From assembly GCA_021531615.1 (NCBI GenBank), contig JADYUE010000016.1, positions 1 through 40,470 of the forward strand: a DNA stretch of 40,470 nucleotides, in the 5' to 3' direction. The stretch comes from Fusobacterium varium (GTDB lineage: Bacteria > Fusobacteriota > Fusobacteriia > Fusobacteriales > Fusobacteriaceae). Both the position numbers and the translations under genes were made by a program. Of the stretch, positions 33,396-40,470 are shown piece after piece; positions within the stretch are counted from its first letter, which is position 1, and every line of letters begins with the position of its first letter. Below the pieces are notes generated by a model that did not search any database, was not told the DNA's origin, and saw only the letters and a list, made by a program, of their open reading frames with translations.

Positions 33396-35213
33396 TTAGT
33401 CTTCATTTCTTTTTTCAGCTTTTCTTCTTTCTCCCTCTTTTAGAACTTTCTTTCTAAGTCTAATATTTGTAGGAGTTACTTCTACTAACTCATCTTCAGC
33501 AATATAATCTAGTGCTTGTTCTAGTGAGAATCTTCTTGGAGTTGCTAATTTAACTGCATCGTCACTTCCTGCTGCTCTCATATTTGTAAGTTTTTTAGTT
33601 TTACATACGTTTACAACAAGGTCATTTTCTCTGCTGTGCTCTCCAACTATCATTCCTTCATATACAGGAATTCCTGGATCTAAGAATAATATTCCTCTAT
33701 CTTGAATATTATTTAAAGCATATGGAACTGTTACTCCAGGTTCTGTTGCTATTAATACCCCTTTAGTTCTTGTAGGGATCTCTCCTTTGTATGGTTCATA
33801 GCTATAGAATGAATGGTTTAATATTCCTGTTCCTTTAGTATCTGTTAAGAATTCATTTCTAAATCCAATAAGTCCTCTTGCAGGTACTTTAAATTCAAGA
33901 CGAGTATATCCATCTGTTCCAGGAGTCATTGTTACCATTTCCCCTTTTCTACTTCCCATCTTTTCAATAACTACACCTGTATAACAATCATCAACGTCAA
34001 TTAGTGCCATTTCGATAGGCTCCATTTTTTGTCCATTTTCCTCTTTCATAAGAACTCTTGGTTTTGAAACTTGAATTTCAAATCCTTCTCTTCTCATATT
34101 TTCAAGAAGTATAGAAAGTTGAAGTTCTCCTCTTCCTTTAACAACAAAGGCATCTGGAGCATCTGTTGCTTCTACTCTCATACTTACATTTGTTTGTAAT
34201 TCTTTTTGTAGTCTTTCCCAAATGTGTCTAGAAGTTACAAATTTTCCTTCTTTTCCAGCAAATGGAGAATCGTTTACCATAAATGTCATAGCAAGTGTTG
34301 GCTCATCTATATCAATTAATGGTAATGCTACTGGATCATTGATATCTGCAAGAGTTTCTCCAATATCAATATCCTCGATTCCAGCTATACAAACTATATC
34401 TCCAGCTTGAGCTTCTTGAATTTCTACTCTTTTTAATCCTTCATAACCATATAAAACAGAGATTTTTCCTTTTACCATTTTTCCATCTCTTTTTATAAGC
34501 ATAACATCTTGGTTTCTCTTAACTATACCATTGTGGATTCTTCCTACTGCAAGTTTTCCAACATAGTTATCATATGCAATATTAGTAATTAAGAATTGCA
34601 TAGGTTTTGTAGCATCTCCTTCTGGATCTTCTACATGCTCAAGAATAGTTTCAAATAGTGGTATCATATCTGAACTTTCATCAGTAAGCTCTCTCTTAGC
34701 AAATCCACCTTTTCCAGATGCATAGATTACTGGGAATTCAAGTTGAAGTTCATTTGCATTTAATTCAATAAATAATTCATAAACCATGTATAATACATCT
34801 TCTGGTCTTGCATTTGGTTTATCAACTTTATTTACTACAACTATTGGTCTGTGCCCTTGTTCAAGAGCTTTCTTTAATACATATTTTGTTTGTGGCATTG
34901 GTCCTTCAAAAGCATCTACAAGTAGTACTACTGAATCAACCATTTTCATAATACGTTGTACCTCTCCTCCAAAGTCAGCATGTCCTGGAGTATCAACTAT
35001 ATTGATCTTATAGTCTTTGTATCTTACAGAGGCATTTTTAGAGAAAATTGTTATTCCTCTTTCTCTTTCAATATCATTTGAGTCCATTACTCTTTCTTCT
35101 ACTTTTTCAAGTTCATGGCTCCCAAATGCTCCACCTTGTCTTAATAGACAGTCTACTAATGTTGTTTTTCCGTGGTCAACATGGGCAATAATTGCTATGT
35201 TTTTGATTTTCAT
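33396..35213 (-). CDS. typA: Ribosome-associated GTPase TypA/BipA
   Basis: 605 residues, full length. GTPase motifs [10 protein letters not shown] (10-19), [12 protein letters not shown] and NKVDKP are followed by EF-G-like beta-barrel and C-terminal domains. BipA binds the 70S ribosome and aids 50S assembly and stress growth. The ATG follows a GGAAGG site. Lies 22 bases after truB, giving an operon of RNA/ribosome functions. Confidence 0.96.
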   Translation of the reverse strand: MKIKNIAIIAHVDHGKTTLVDCLLRQGGAFGSHELEKVEERVMDSNDIERERGITIFSKNASVRYKDYKINIVDTPGHADFGGEVQRIMKMVDSVVLLVDAFEGPMPQTKYVLKKALEQGHRPIVVVNKVDKPNARPEDVLYMVYELFIELNANELQLEFPVIYASGKGGFAKRELTDESSDMIPLFETILEHVEDPEGDATKPMQFLITNIAYDNYVGKLAVGRIHNGIVKRNQDVMLIKRDGKMVKGKISVLYGYEGLKRVEIQEAQAGDIVCIAGIEDIDIGETLADINDPVALPLIDIDEPTLAMTFMVNDSPFAGKEGKFVTSRHIWERLQKELQTNVSMRVEATDAPDAFVVKGRGELQLSILLENMRREGFEIQVSKPRVLMKEENGQKMEPIEMALIDVDDCYTGVVIEKMGSRKGEMVTMTPGTDGYTRLEFKVPARGLIGFRNEFLTDTKGTGILNHSFYSYEPYKGEIPTRTKGVLIATEPGVTVPYALNNIQDRGILFLDPGIPVYEGMIVGEHSRENDLVVNVCKTKKLTNMRAAGSDDAVKLATPRRFSLEQALDYIAEDELVEVTPTNIRLRKKVLKEGERRKAEKRNED

Positions 35214-35235
35214 TTTTCAACCTTCCTTACGGGAA

Positions 35236-36096
35236 TTAAAAATATTTATATCCCTTTAATAAATTATTACTTACATTACATAATCCTAAAAACTTACCTT
35301 CAATATCATACACTCTATATCTTCCATTTTCTGTAGTAAATCTCACTGTATGTCCATTTCTAAATAAAAGTAGGTTTTTATCTCCAGTTAAAGTTATCTT
35401 TGGATAATCAAAGAATTCTTCAACACTACTTATAAAGCTACTATCTCCACTGTTACACATCTCTTCAATAGAATCTAATGTATAGGCTTTTTCAATATTA
35501 GAAGTTCCAACTTCCTCTCTAACTAGAGATGTCATTGTTGCAAAAGTCCCTAAAGTCTCTCCTAAATCATTAATAAGTGATCTAATATAAGTTCCCTTTG
35601 AAACTTTGCATCTAATCTTTCCTTTTCTCCCATCAAATTCCAGTATCTCAATAAAAGAGATAGTTACTTTTCTTGATTTTCTCTCTATTTCAATTCCTTG
35701 TCTTGCAAGTTCATAGAGTTTTTTTCCATCTACTTTTAATGCAGAATACATAGGTGGTACTTGATCTATCTCTCCAGTAAATCTTTCTAATGCTATCTTC
35801 AAATCATCTGTTGAAACATTAAATTCATCTACTTTGTCAAGAACTTTTCCCTCTACATCATAAGTATCTGTTCTATATCCTAGTTCAAATCCAGCTGTAT
35901 ATATTTTTTCATATCCTTCAATATCTTCTACAAGTCTTGTTGCTCTCCCAACACATACTACAAGTACCCCTGTTGCTAATGGATCAAGTGTTCCAGTATG
36001 TCCTATTTTTCTCTCGTGAAGACATCTTCTCAACCTTCTAACTACATCAAAAGATGTTATTCCACTAGGTTTATTTACATTTATTATCCCTTCCAA
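35236..36096 (-). CDS. truB: tRNA pseudouridine-55 synthase
   Basis: 286 residues. Converts U55 in the T loop of tRNA to pseudouridine. GHTGTLDPLATGVLVVCVG holds the catalytic Asp, and KGTYIRSLINDLG is the family's second signature. The start is TTG at 36096: GGAG lies eight bases upstream (36105-36108). Between them an out-of-frame ATG (36101) opens a five-codon reading frame that ends at a TAA inside truB. First gene of the truB-typA-ankyrin operon. Confidence 0.94.
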   Translation of the reverse strand: MEGIINVNKPSGITSFDVVRRLRRCLHERKIGHTGTLDPLATGVLVVCVGRATRLVEDIEGYEKIYTAGFELGYRTDTYDVEGKVLDKVDEFNVSTDDLKIALERFTGEIDQVPPMYSALKVDGKKLYELARQGIEIERKSRKVTISFIEILEFDGRKGKIRCKVSKGTYIRSLINDLGETLGTFATMTSLVREEVGTSNIEKAYTLDSIEEMCNSGDSSFISSVEEFFDYPKITLTGDKNLLLFRNGHTVRFTTENGRYRVYDIEGKFLGLCNVSNNLLKGYKYF

Positions 36097-36220
36097 AACA
36101 TCAACTCCTGCATAGAACTATCCTTTATTATAACATATATTATTCATCTTTCAAACATTTTTATAAATTTTTTCTATTTACGTTTTTTTACCACTGTTTC
36201 TGATTTTTAGAAAAATATAG

Positions 36221-37885
36221 TTATTCTATTCTATATTTATTTGTTGGACTCCATAATATATAGTCCTCTATTCCTAAATCTCTTAGAGCTTGAACTTGAA
36301 GTTCTATCTCTTTAGGTCCGTAATTAATATGTCCCTTTACCCACTTTGCTGTAAATGCTTGTATCCATGGTCTGATCATAGCTGGTGTATCAATATTAGC
36401 ATTTCTATTTATAGAGTCTTGTGTACAATGATAAACTGTCTTATATGGATAAGCATCTGGTACAGGTAGTCCATAAACCCCTCTTCCATAGTGGCTTGGA
36501 TAGATCATTGGACAGATGTAATCAACTACATTACTTACAGATTCCCAATGTTGTCCCAATGCCATATCATCTGGTAAACTTCCAACTTGCCCATAAACAT
36601 CTGCTGCTATATATACTCCTAAAGGTTCCAATTCCTTTCTAGCATAAGCTAAATATTTTTGAATTGTCTCTGGCTTAGATTCATTTTTTGTATTTCTATA
36701 ATTCAGTTCCTTATCTAACTTTCCTCCATTTGATGCTGGGAATCTTACATAGTCAAATTGAATCTCATCAAATCCAGCTTTTGCTGCTTCTTTTGCCACC
36801 GCTACATTGTATTCCCATAAATATCTATCGTGAGGAGAAACCCAAATAACACCATCACTATTTGTAAAAGGTTTTCCAGTAGCTTTACTAATTATAGCTT
36901 TATCAGGATTTGCCTTAGCATAAGTAGGATCTTTAAAAGATACTATTCTTGCTATTGTGTAGATATTATTATCTTTTAATCTCTTCATAAATTTTTCAAT
37001 ATCTTTAATTGGAGCACGTCTATTAGCTAAAGGATTATATTTTTCACCAGCCTCCATTTTAAATAAAAGTGTTCCATCATCTTCTTTTACATCAATTACA
37101 AAGGCATTTATCTTAGTTCTTTTTGTAAGAGCAATTAATTCATCCATCTTTTTATTTAGAGATGCTGAACTACTTGTTACATAGATCCCTTTTACTTTTA
37201 CCCTTTTATTATCTGGATACTCTTTTTTCTCAACTGGAGAGAAATCAAGATTTTTCCAATTTTTTGGTAAAGTCTCTTGCATAGTTCCAGCAAGTTGATT
37301 TTCTTTTATCCAACCAGTTTTTCTCTTACCATTTTTAGTATATGCAATTTTTTCCCAGTTATCCTTTATAACGATTTTTTGAACTTCATTTTTTCCATCA
37401 GCTTTTTTAACAGTTTTATTTTTTATAATATCAACTGTTCTTTTCTCTAAAACTTCAACCCTAGTACTTATTTTTAAGTTATCCTCAGCTTTAGGAGTAA
37501 TTTTAGTATCAGCAAATACTCTTATACTTTTATTAGCATATTTATACTTATTTGATACCTTTTTATCCTCAATATTTTCTTTAACTACAACCTCTTCTCC
37601 TTTATTTTCAGTTGTAACTTCTGTATTTTTTTCCTCTACCTTATCAGTTGTAGTTATATTTTTCTCCTCGATTACAGGATTTACAACTTCTTTTTTCTCT
37701 CCAGCTACCTCTTCTTTATCCTCTAACATATTTAATTCCTTAACTACATTTTCACTTTTCGTAGTTGTTTCAGGTTTCTCACTTCCCAATGAGATATTTT
37801 TTGTCATATCCACAGTTGCTGTGATAATTACAAGATAACAAAAGATAGAAAATAGAATCTTTTTAATAAAGCTATTTTGATTCAC
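36221..37885 (-). CDS. Exported putative glycoside hydrolase (DUF4015) with N-terminal repeat-rich linker
   Basis: 554 residues. GTG start at 37885 behind GGAGGGAG. Residues about 8-25 are a signal or anchor helix. Residues 35-110 are low-complexity, Lys/Glu/Val/Thr-rich. A bacterial SH3-like segment follows (about 115-195), then a catalytic-like TIM-barrel domain (about 220-554) with KGIYVTSSSASLNKK, INAFVIDVKEDDG, EIQFDYVRFP and ADVYGQ: the DUF4015 glycoside-hydrolase-like family. D and E residues in VIDVKEDDG and IQFDYVRFP are possible acids. Likely acts outside on the cell wall or host glycans; substrate unknown. Confidence 0.85.
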   Translation of the reverse strand: MNQNSFIKKILFSIFCYLVIITATVDMTKNISLGSEKPETTTKSENVVKELNMLEDKEEVAGEKKEVVNPVIEEKNITTTDKVEEKNTEVTTENKGEEVVVKENIEDKKVSNKYKYANKSIRVFADTKITPKAEDNLKISTRVEVLEKRTVDIIKNKTVKKADGKNEVQKIVIKDNWEKIAYTKNGKRKTGWIKENQLAGTMQETLPKNWKNLDFSPVEKKEYPDNKRVKVKGIYVTSSSASLNKKMDELIALTKRTKINAFVIDVKEDDGTLLFKMEAGEKYNPLANRRAPIKDIEKFMKRLKDNNIYTIARIVSFKDPTYAKANPDKAIISKATGKPFTNSDGVIWVSPHDRYLWEYNVAVAKEAAKAGFDEIQFDYVRFPASNGGKLDKELNYRNTKNESKPETIQKYLAYARKELEPLGVYIAADVYGQVGSLPDDMALGQHWESVSNVVDYICPMIYPSHYGRGVYGLPVPDAYPYKTVYHCTQDSINRNANIDTPAMIRPWIQAFTAKWVKGHINYGPKEIELQVQALRDLGIEDYILWSPTNKYRIE

Positions 37886-37977
37886 GTAACTCCCTCCAAA
37901 AATTTTAAATTTTACCTTACTATTTTATACTATTTATTGAAATTTAGCTATATAGAATTTTTCATTTTAGTTATTAT

Positions 37978-38006
37978 TTGAAATATATTTTTTTTAGTGA
38001 TATTAT
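37978..38006 (+). promoter_or_regulatory. Promoter of the biotin operon
   Basis: TTGAAA (37978-37983), 17-base spacer, TATTAT (38001-38006), about 30 bases before the bioF ATG. No BirA-type operator palindrome is seen, in line with the birA in this window lacking a DNA-binding domain. Confidence 0.6.
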
Positions 38007-38038
38007 CTTTATATTAAAGTTAAAATTGGAGGCTTTAA

Positions 38039-39157
38039 ATGAATAATAAATTTTTACAAGAGGAATTAAACTCTCTTAAAGAAACTAACAACTTTAGAGT
38101 TTTAAAAGAGTGTAACTCTTCACTTATAAATTTTTCTTCTAATGATTATTTAGGATTAGCAAATGACAAAGAGCTTTTAAATGAGTTTTATTCAAATTAT
38201 CATTGTAAACTATCCTCTAGCTCATCTCGTTTAATAGATGGTTCATATCCTGAAGTTATGGAGTTAGAAAGAGAGTTAGAAAAAATCTACAATAGAGCTG
38301 GAATTGTTTTCAACTCTGGTTTTGATGCCAATTCATCTATAATTGAGACTTTTTATAATAAAGATACACTTATTATCAGTGATAGATTAAACCATGCAAG
38401 TATCTATGATGGGATTGTTAACTCTGGAGCAAAACTATTGAGATATAAGCATTTAGATATGGAAAATTTAGAAAATCTTTTAATAAAATATAGAGATAAA
38501 TATGAAGATATCCTTGTTGTTACTGAAACTGTTTATAGTATGGATGGAGATGTGGCAGATATAAAAAAATTAGTTGAATTAAAAAGAAAATATAACTTTG
38601 ATCTGATGGTTGATGAAGCTCACTCTTATGGGGTTAATGGATATGGAATTGCCTATGAAAATAATCTTGTACAAGATATTGATTTTCTCGTTATCCCCTT
38701 AGGAAAAGGTGGGGGATCTGTTGGTTCATATCTTCTTTGTTCCCAACTTTGCAAAGATTATATTATCAATAAAAATAGAAAATTTATCTTTACAACTGCT
38801 CTACCTCCTGTAAATAATTGCTGGAATCTATTTATTTTAAAAAAGATGCCTGAATTTTTAGAAAAAAGAGAGAGATTACAAGAGCTAATAAGATATTTTT
38901 TATCTCTATTAAAAGAAAATAGTATTGATACTTCCTCTACTACACATATTGTTAGTATTATAATTGGAGATAATAAAAAAATTATAAAAATAGCTGAAAA
39001 TCTAAAAAATAAAGGTTTTTTAGTATATGGAGTTAAAGAGCCAACAGTGCCAAAAGGGAGTGCTAGATTTAGAATAGGATTAAACCCTAACTTTTCTAAG
39101 GAAGATCTGGAAAGATTTGTAAAGGAGTTAAAATATGAAATTGATAGTGTTCTTTAA
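38039..39157 (+). CDS. bioF: 8-amino-7-oxononanoate synthase
   Basis: 372 residues, PLP-dependent. Condenses pimeloyl-ACP with alanine. FSSNDYLGL (32-40), VDEAHSYGVNGYG (191-203; Asp192 and His195 of the PLP site) and PLGKGGGSVGSY (220-231, Lys223 the likely Schiff-base lysine) are visible. Strong GGAGG site. The gene overlaps bioG by 23 bases, indicating translational coupling in bioF-bioG-bioC. A close relative that makes another amino-ketone is possible but the neighbours argue for biotin. Confidence 0.92.
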   Translation: MNNKFLQEELNSLKETNNFRVLKECNSSLINFSSNDYLGLANDKELLNEFYSNYHCKLSSSSSRLIDGSYPEVMELERELEKIYNRAGIVFNSGFDANSSIIETFYNKDTLIISDRLNHASIYDGIVNSGAKLLRYKHLDMENLENLLIKYRDKYEDILVVTETVYSMDGDVADIKKLVELKRKYNFDLMVDEAHSYGVNGYGIAYENNLVQDIDFLVIPLGKGGGSVGSYLLCSQLCKDYIINKNRKFIFTTALPPVNNCWNLFILKKMPEFLEKRERLQELIRYFLSLLKENSIDTSSTTHIVSIIIGDNKKIIKIAENLKNKGFLVYGVKEPTVPKGSARFRIGLNPNFSKEDLERFVKELKYEIDSVL

Positions 39158-39731
39158 TGGCTGGGGAATGGATAATAAAGCTGTTGATCATCTTACTATC
39201 CCTAAAAATTATGAGGTTAAAATAGTGAATTTCCCATATGATTTAGATAGCTCTATCTTTAAAAACTATGAAGATGTAATAGCTATTGGTTGGTCTTTTG
39301 GAAGCTACTATTTATGCAAATATTTAAACTATAATAATATAAAATTAGATAAAGTTATCTCTATTAATGGAGTTCCTGAAACAATAGGGGAGTTTGGAAT
39401 CCCTGAAAGAATTTTTGAAGCTACTCTTAAAAACCTTACTCCTGAGACTTTAAAGGAATTTTATCACAATATGGGAGTAGATAGTGAAAATCTATTTTCT
39501 AATAGAAATTTTCAAGAGATAAAAGCTGAGCTTCAATATTTTAAAGATAATTATTCTCCTGAAAAAAATGTTTTTAGTAAAGTTTTTATTGGTAAAAAAG
39601 ATAGAATTATTCCAGCTCTTAGGCAAGAAAAATACTATAATAGTCACAACATTGAAGTATCTATTATTCAATGTCCACACTACCCTTTTAATTTTTTTAA
39701 AAGTTGGTTAGATATAATAGGAGAAAATTAA
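39135..39731 (+). CDS. bioG: Pimeloyl-ACP methyl ester esterase BioG (DUF452)
   Basis: 198 residues, alpha/beta hydrolase. FFNGWGMDNKAVDHL near the N-terminus and IGWSFGSYYLCKY (51-63; nucleophile Ser54) are the DUF452/BioG signatures; CPHYPF near the end supplies the likely catalytic His. It removes the methyl group from pimeloyl-ACP methyl ester, replacing BioH. The ATG lies inside bioF with AAAGGAG upstream. One base separates it from bioC. Confidence 0.9.
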   Translation: MKLIVFFNGWGMDNKAVDHLTIPKNYEVKIVNFPYDLDSSIFKNYEDVIAIGWSFGSYYLCKYLNYNNIKLDKVISINGVPETIGEFGIPERIFEATLKNLTPETLKEFYHNMGVDSENLFSNRNFQEIKAELQYFKDNYSPEKNVFSKVFIGKKDRIIPALRQEKYYNSHNIEVSIIQCPHYPFNFFKSWLDIIGEN

Positions 39732-39732
39732 G

Positions 39733-40398
39733 ATGAATTTTAATAAAAAATTTGATAGTTATGATGAAAATGCAATAGTTCAAAAAAAAGTTGCTTCTCA
39801 TCTAATTAAACTTATTAAAGAGATAAAAAATGATAAAAATAGTTTTGAATCTATTTTAGAAATTGGTTGTGGAACTGGAATATTTACAAGGGAATTTTTA
39901 AAAAGTTACTCTCCAAATAAAATTATTTTAAATGATTTTTTCCAAGTTGAAAGATTTTTAAATAATATTCCTTATAACTCTTTTTTAGTTGGAGATATTT
40001 TAAAAATTGAACTTCCAAAAGTTGAAACTATTGTTTCTAGTTCTGTTTTTCAATGGATATCCCCTCTTGAAAAGCTAATAGAAAAACTATCTTTTTGTAA
40101 AAATCTATATTTCTCAATCTATATTTCAGGAAATTTAAAAGAGATAAATGAGCATTTTAATATATCTCTTGATTATCTTAAAATTGAGGAGATTGAAAAT
40201 ATATTAAGAAAATATTTTAAAAAAGTTAAGTATAAAAAAGAGAGTACCTCTCTTGAATTTTATACACCATTAGATGCTTTAAAGCATCTAAAAAATAGTG
40301 GAGTTACTGGTTTTAAAAAAAGTTCTATCTCTAAGATAAAATCTTTTTCTTCTAAAACTCTTACTTATGAGATTGGATATTTTTTATGTGAAAAATAA
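39733..40398 (+). CDS. bioC: Malonyl-ACP O-methyltransferase BioC
   Basis: 221 residues. SAM-dependent methyltransferase; EIGCGTGIFTREF (43-55) is motif I. The N-terminus FDSYDENAIVQKKVASHL matches BioC. It methylates malonyl-ACP to start the pimelate chain, which BioG later unblocks. Somewhat short against the usual 250 residues. Starts one base after bioG. A short frame beginning at 40398 overlaps its stop codon. Confidence 0.9.
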   Translation: MNFNKKFDSYDENAIVQKKVASHLIKLIKEIKNDKNSFESILEIGCGTGIFTREFLKSYSPNKIILNDFFQVERFLNNIPYNSFLVGDILKIELPKVETIVSSSVFQWISPLEKLIEKLSFCKNLYFSIYISGNLKEINEHFNISLDYLKIEEIENILRKYFKKVKYKKESTSLEFYTPLDALKHLKNSGVTGFKKSSISKIKSFSSKTLTYEIGYFLCEK

Positions 40399-40470
40399 TG
40401 ATAGTATTTACTCAGCTGATCAAATTCTATAAAAAATTAGCTAGCTTAAAGTTTAATTTTTATGATACTA
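40398..40470 (+). CDS. Possible partial ORF coupled to bioC
   Basis: ATG at 40398 overlaps the bioC TAA stop (TAATG) and stays open to the window edge: 24 codons beginning MIVFTQLIKFYKKLASL. No glycine loop of BioD or other known bio motif is seen. Too short to judge; it may be chance. Confidence 0.3.
   Translation, partial: MIVFTQLIKFYKKLASLKFNFYDT

Overview
The window is very AT-rich, uses ATG, GTG and TTG starts behind strong GGAGG-type ribosome binding sites, and has classic TTGACA/TATAAT promoters. The gene repertoire (PTS parts, SLC13/ArsB-NhaD carriers, flavodoxin, opine-type dehydrogenase, formimidoylglutamase, BioG-type biotin synthesis) fits an anaerobic fermenter. Protein style and codon use best fit a Fusobacterium; this is inferred from the sequence only. 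Most of the window is chromosomal housekeeping. No rRNA, tRNA, prophage or CRISPR array is visible.

Layout. 1-66 looks like the end of an ISL3-type insertion sequence. 230-6914 (minus) is a run of two SLC13-type ion carriers flanking a PTS-EIIA/CBS regulator, then birA, a K+ channel and mnmA; a membrane-tethered EIIB follows with its own promoter. This run is preceded by a palindromic promoter and a long structured leader (6930-7140). 7297-14896 (minus) is an operon: coaE, a U32 peptidase-like protein, pgpA, cinA, an XRE-cupin regulator and a FakA-FakB (DAK2-DegV) fusion. 15050-16689 (minus) is an opine-dehydrogenase/flavin-reductase pair divergent from a LysR gene. 17842-20055 (minus) holds an orphan CARF-domain protein of the CRISPR-associated APE2256 type, a 3-methyladenine glycosylase and a small basic protein. 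20227-23067 (plus) carries a MATE pump, flavodoxin and a thioesterase, with a 226-bp non-coding nested-palindrome element between the first two. 23120-27285 (minus) is an ABC importer with a PHP phosphoesterase. 27424-29468 (minus) is an RpiR regulator, a tRNA-binding protein and proC. Then come hutG and a dicarboxylate/amino-acid symporter. 32526-37885 (minus) has an ankyrin lipoprotein, typA, truB and a DUF4015 glycosidase-like protein. 38039-40398 (plus) is bioF-bioG-bioC.

The most exciting item lies in the gap at 32190-32470 and is not a conventional gene. A 22-codon GTG-started hydrophobic peptide on the plus strand has a consensus ribosome site and a terminator. Divergent from it, a perfect-spacing promoter on the minus strand drives a predicted RNA of about 65 nt that also ends in a strong terminator. 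The small RNA is complementary to the peptide mRNA at two places: 18 of 19 bases just after the start codon, and 7 of 7 bases between the two terminator loops. This is the logic of a type I toxin-antitoxin system of the par/Fst kind, but with divergent rather than convergent genes. Other candidates for new biology are the orphan CARF protein, whose promoter carries a spaced direct repeat, and the structured leader in front of the ion-carrier operon.
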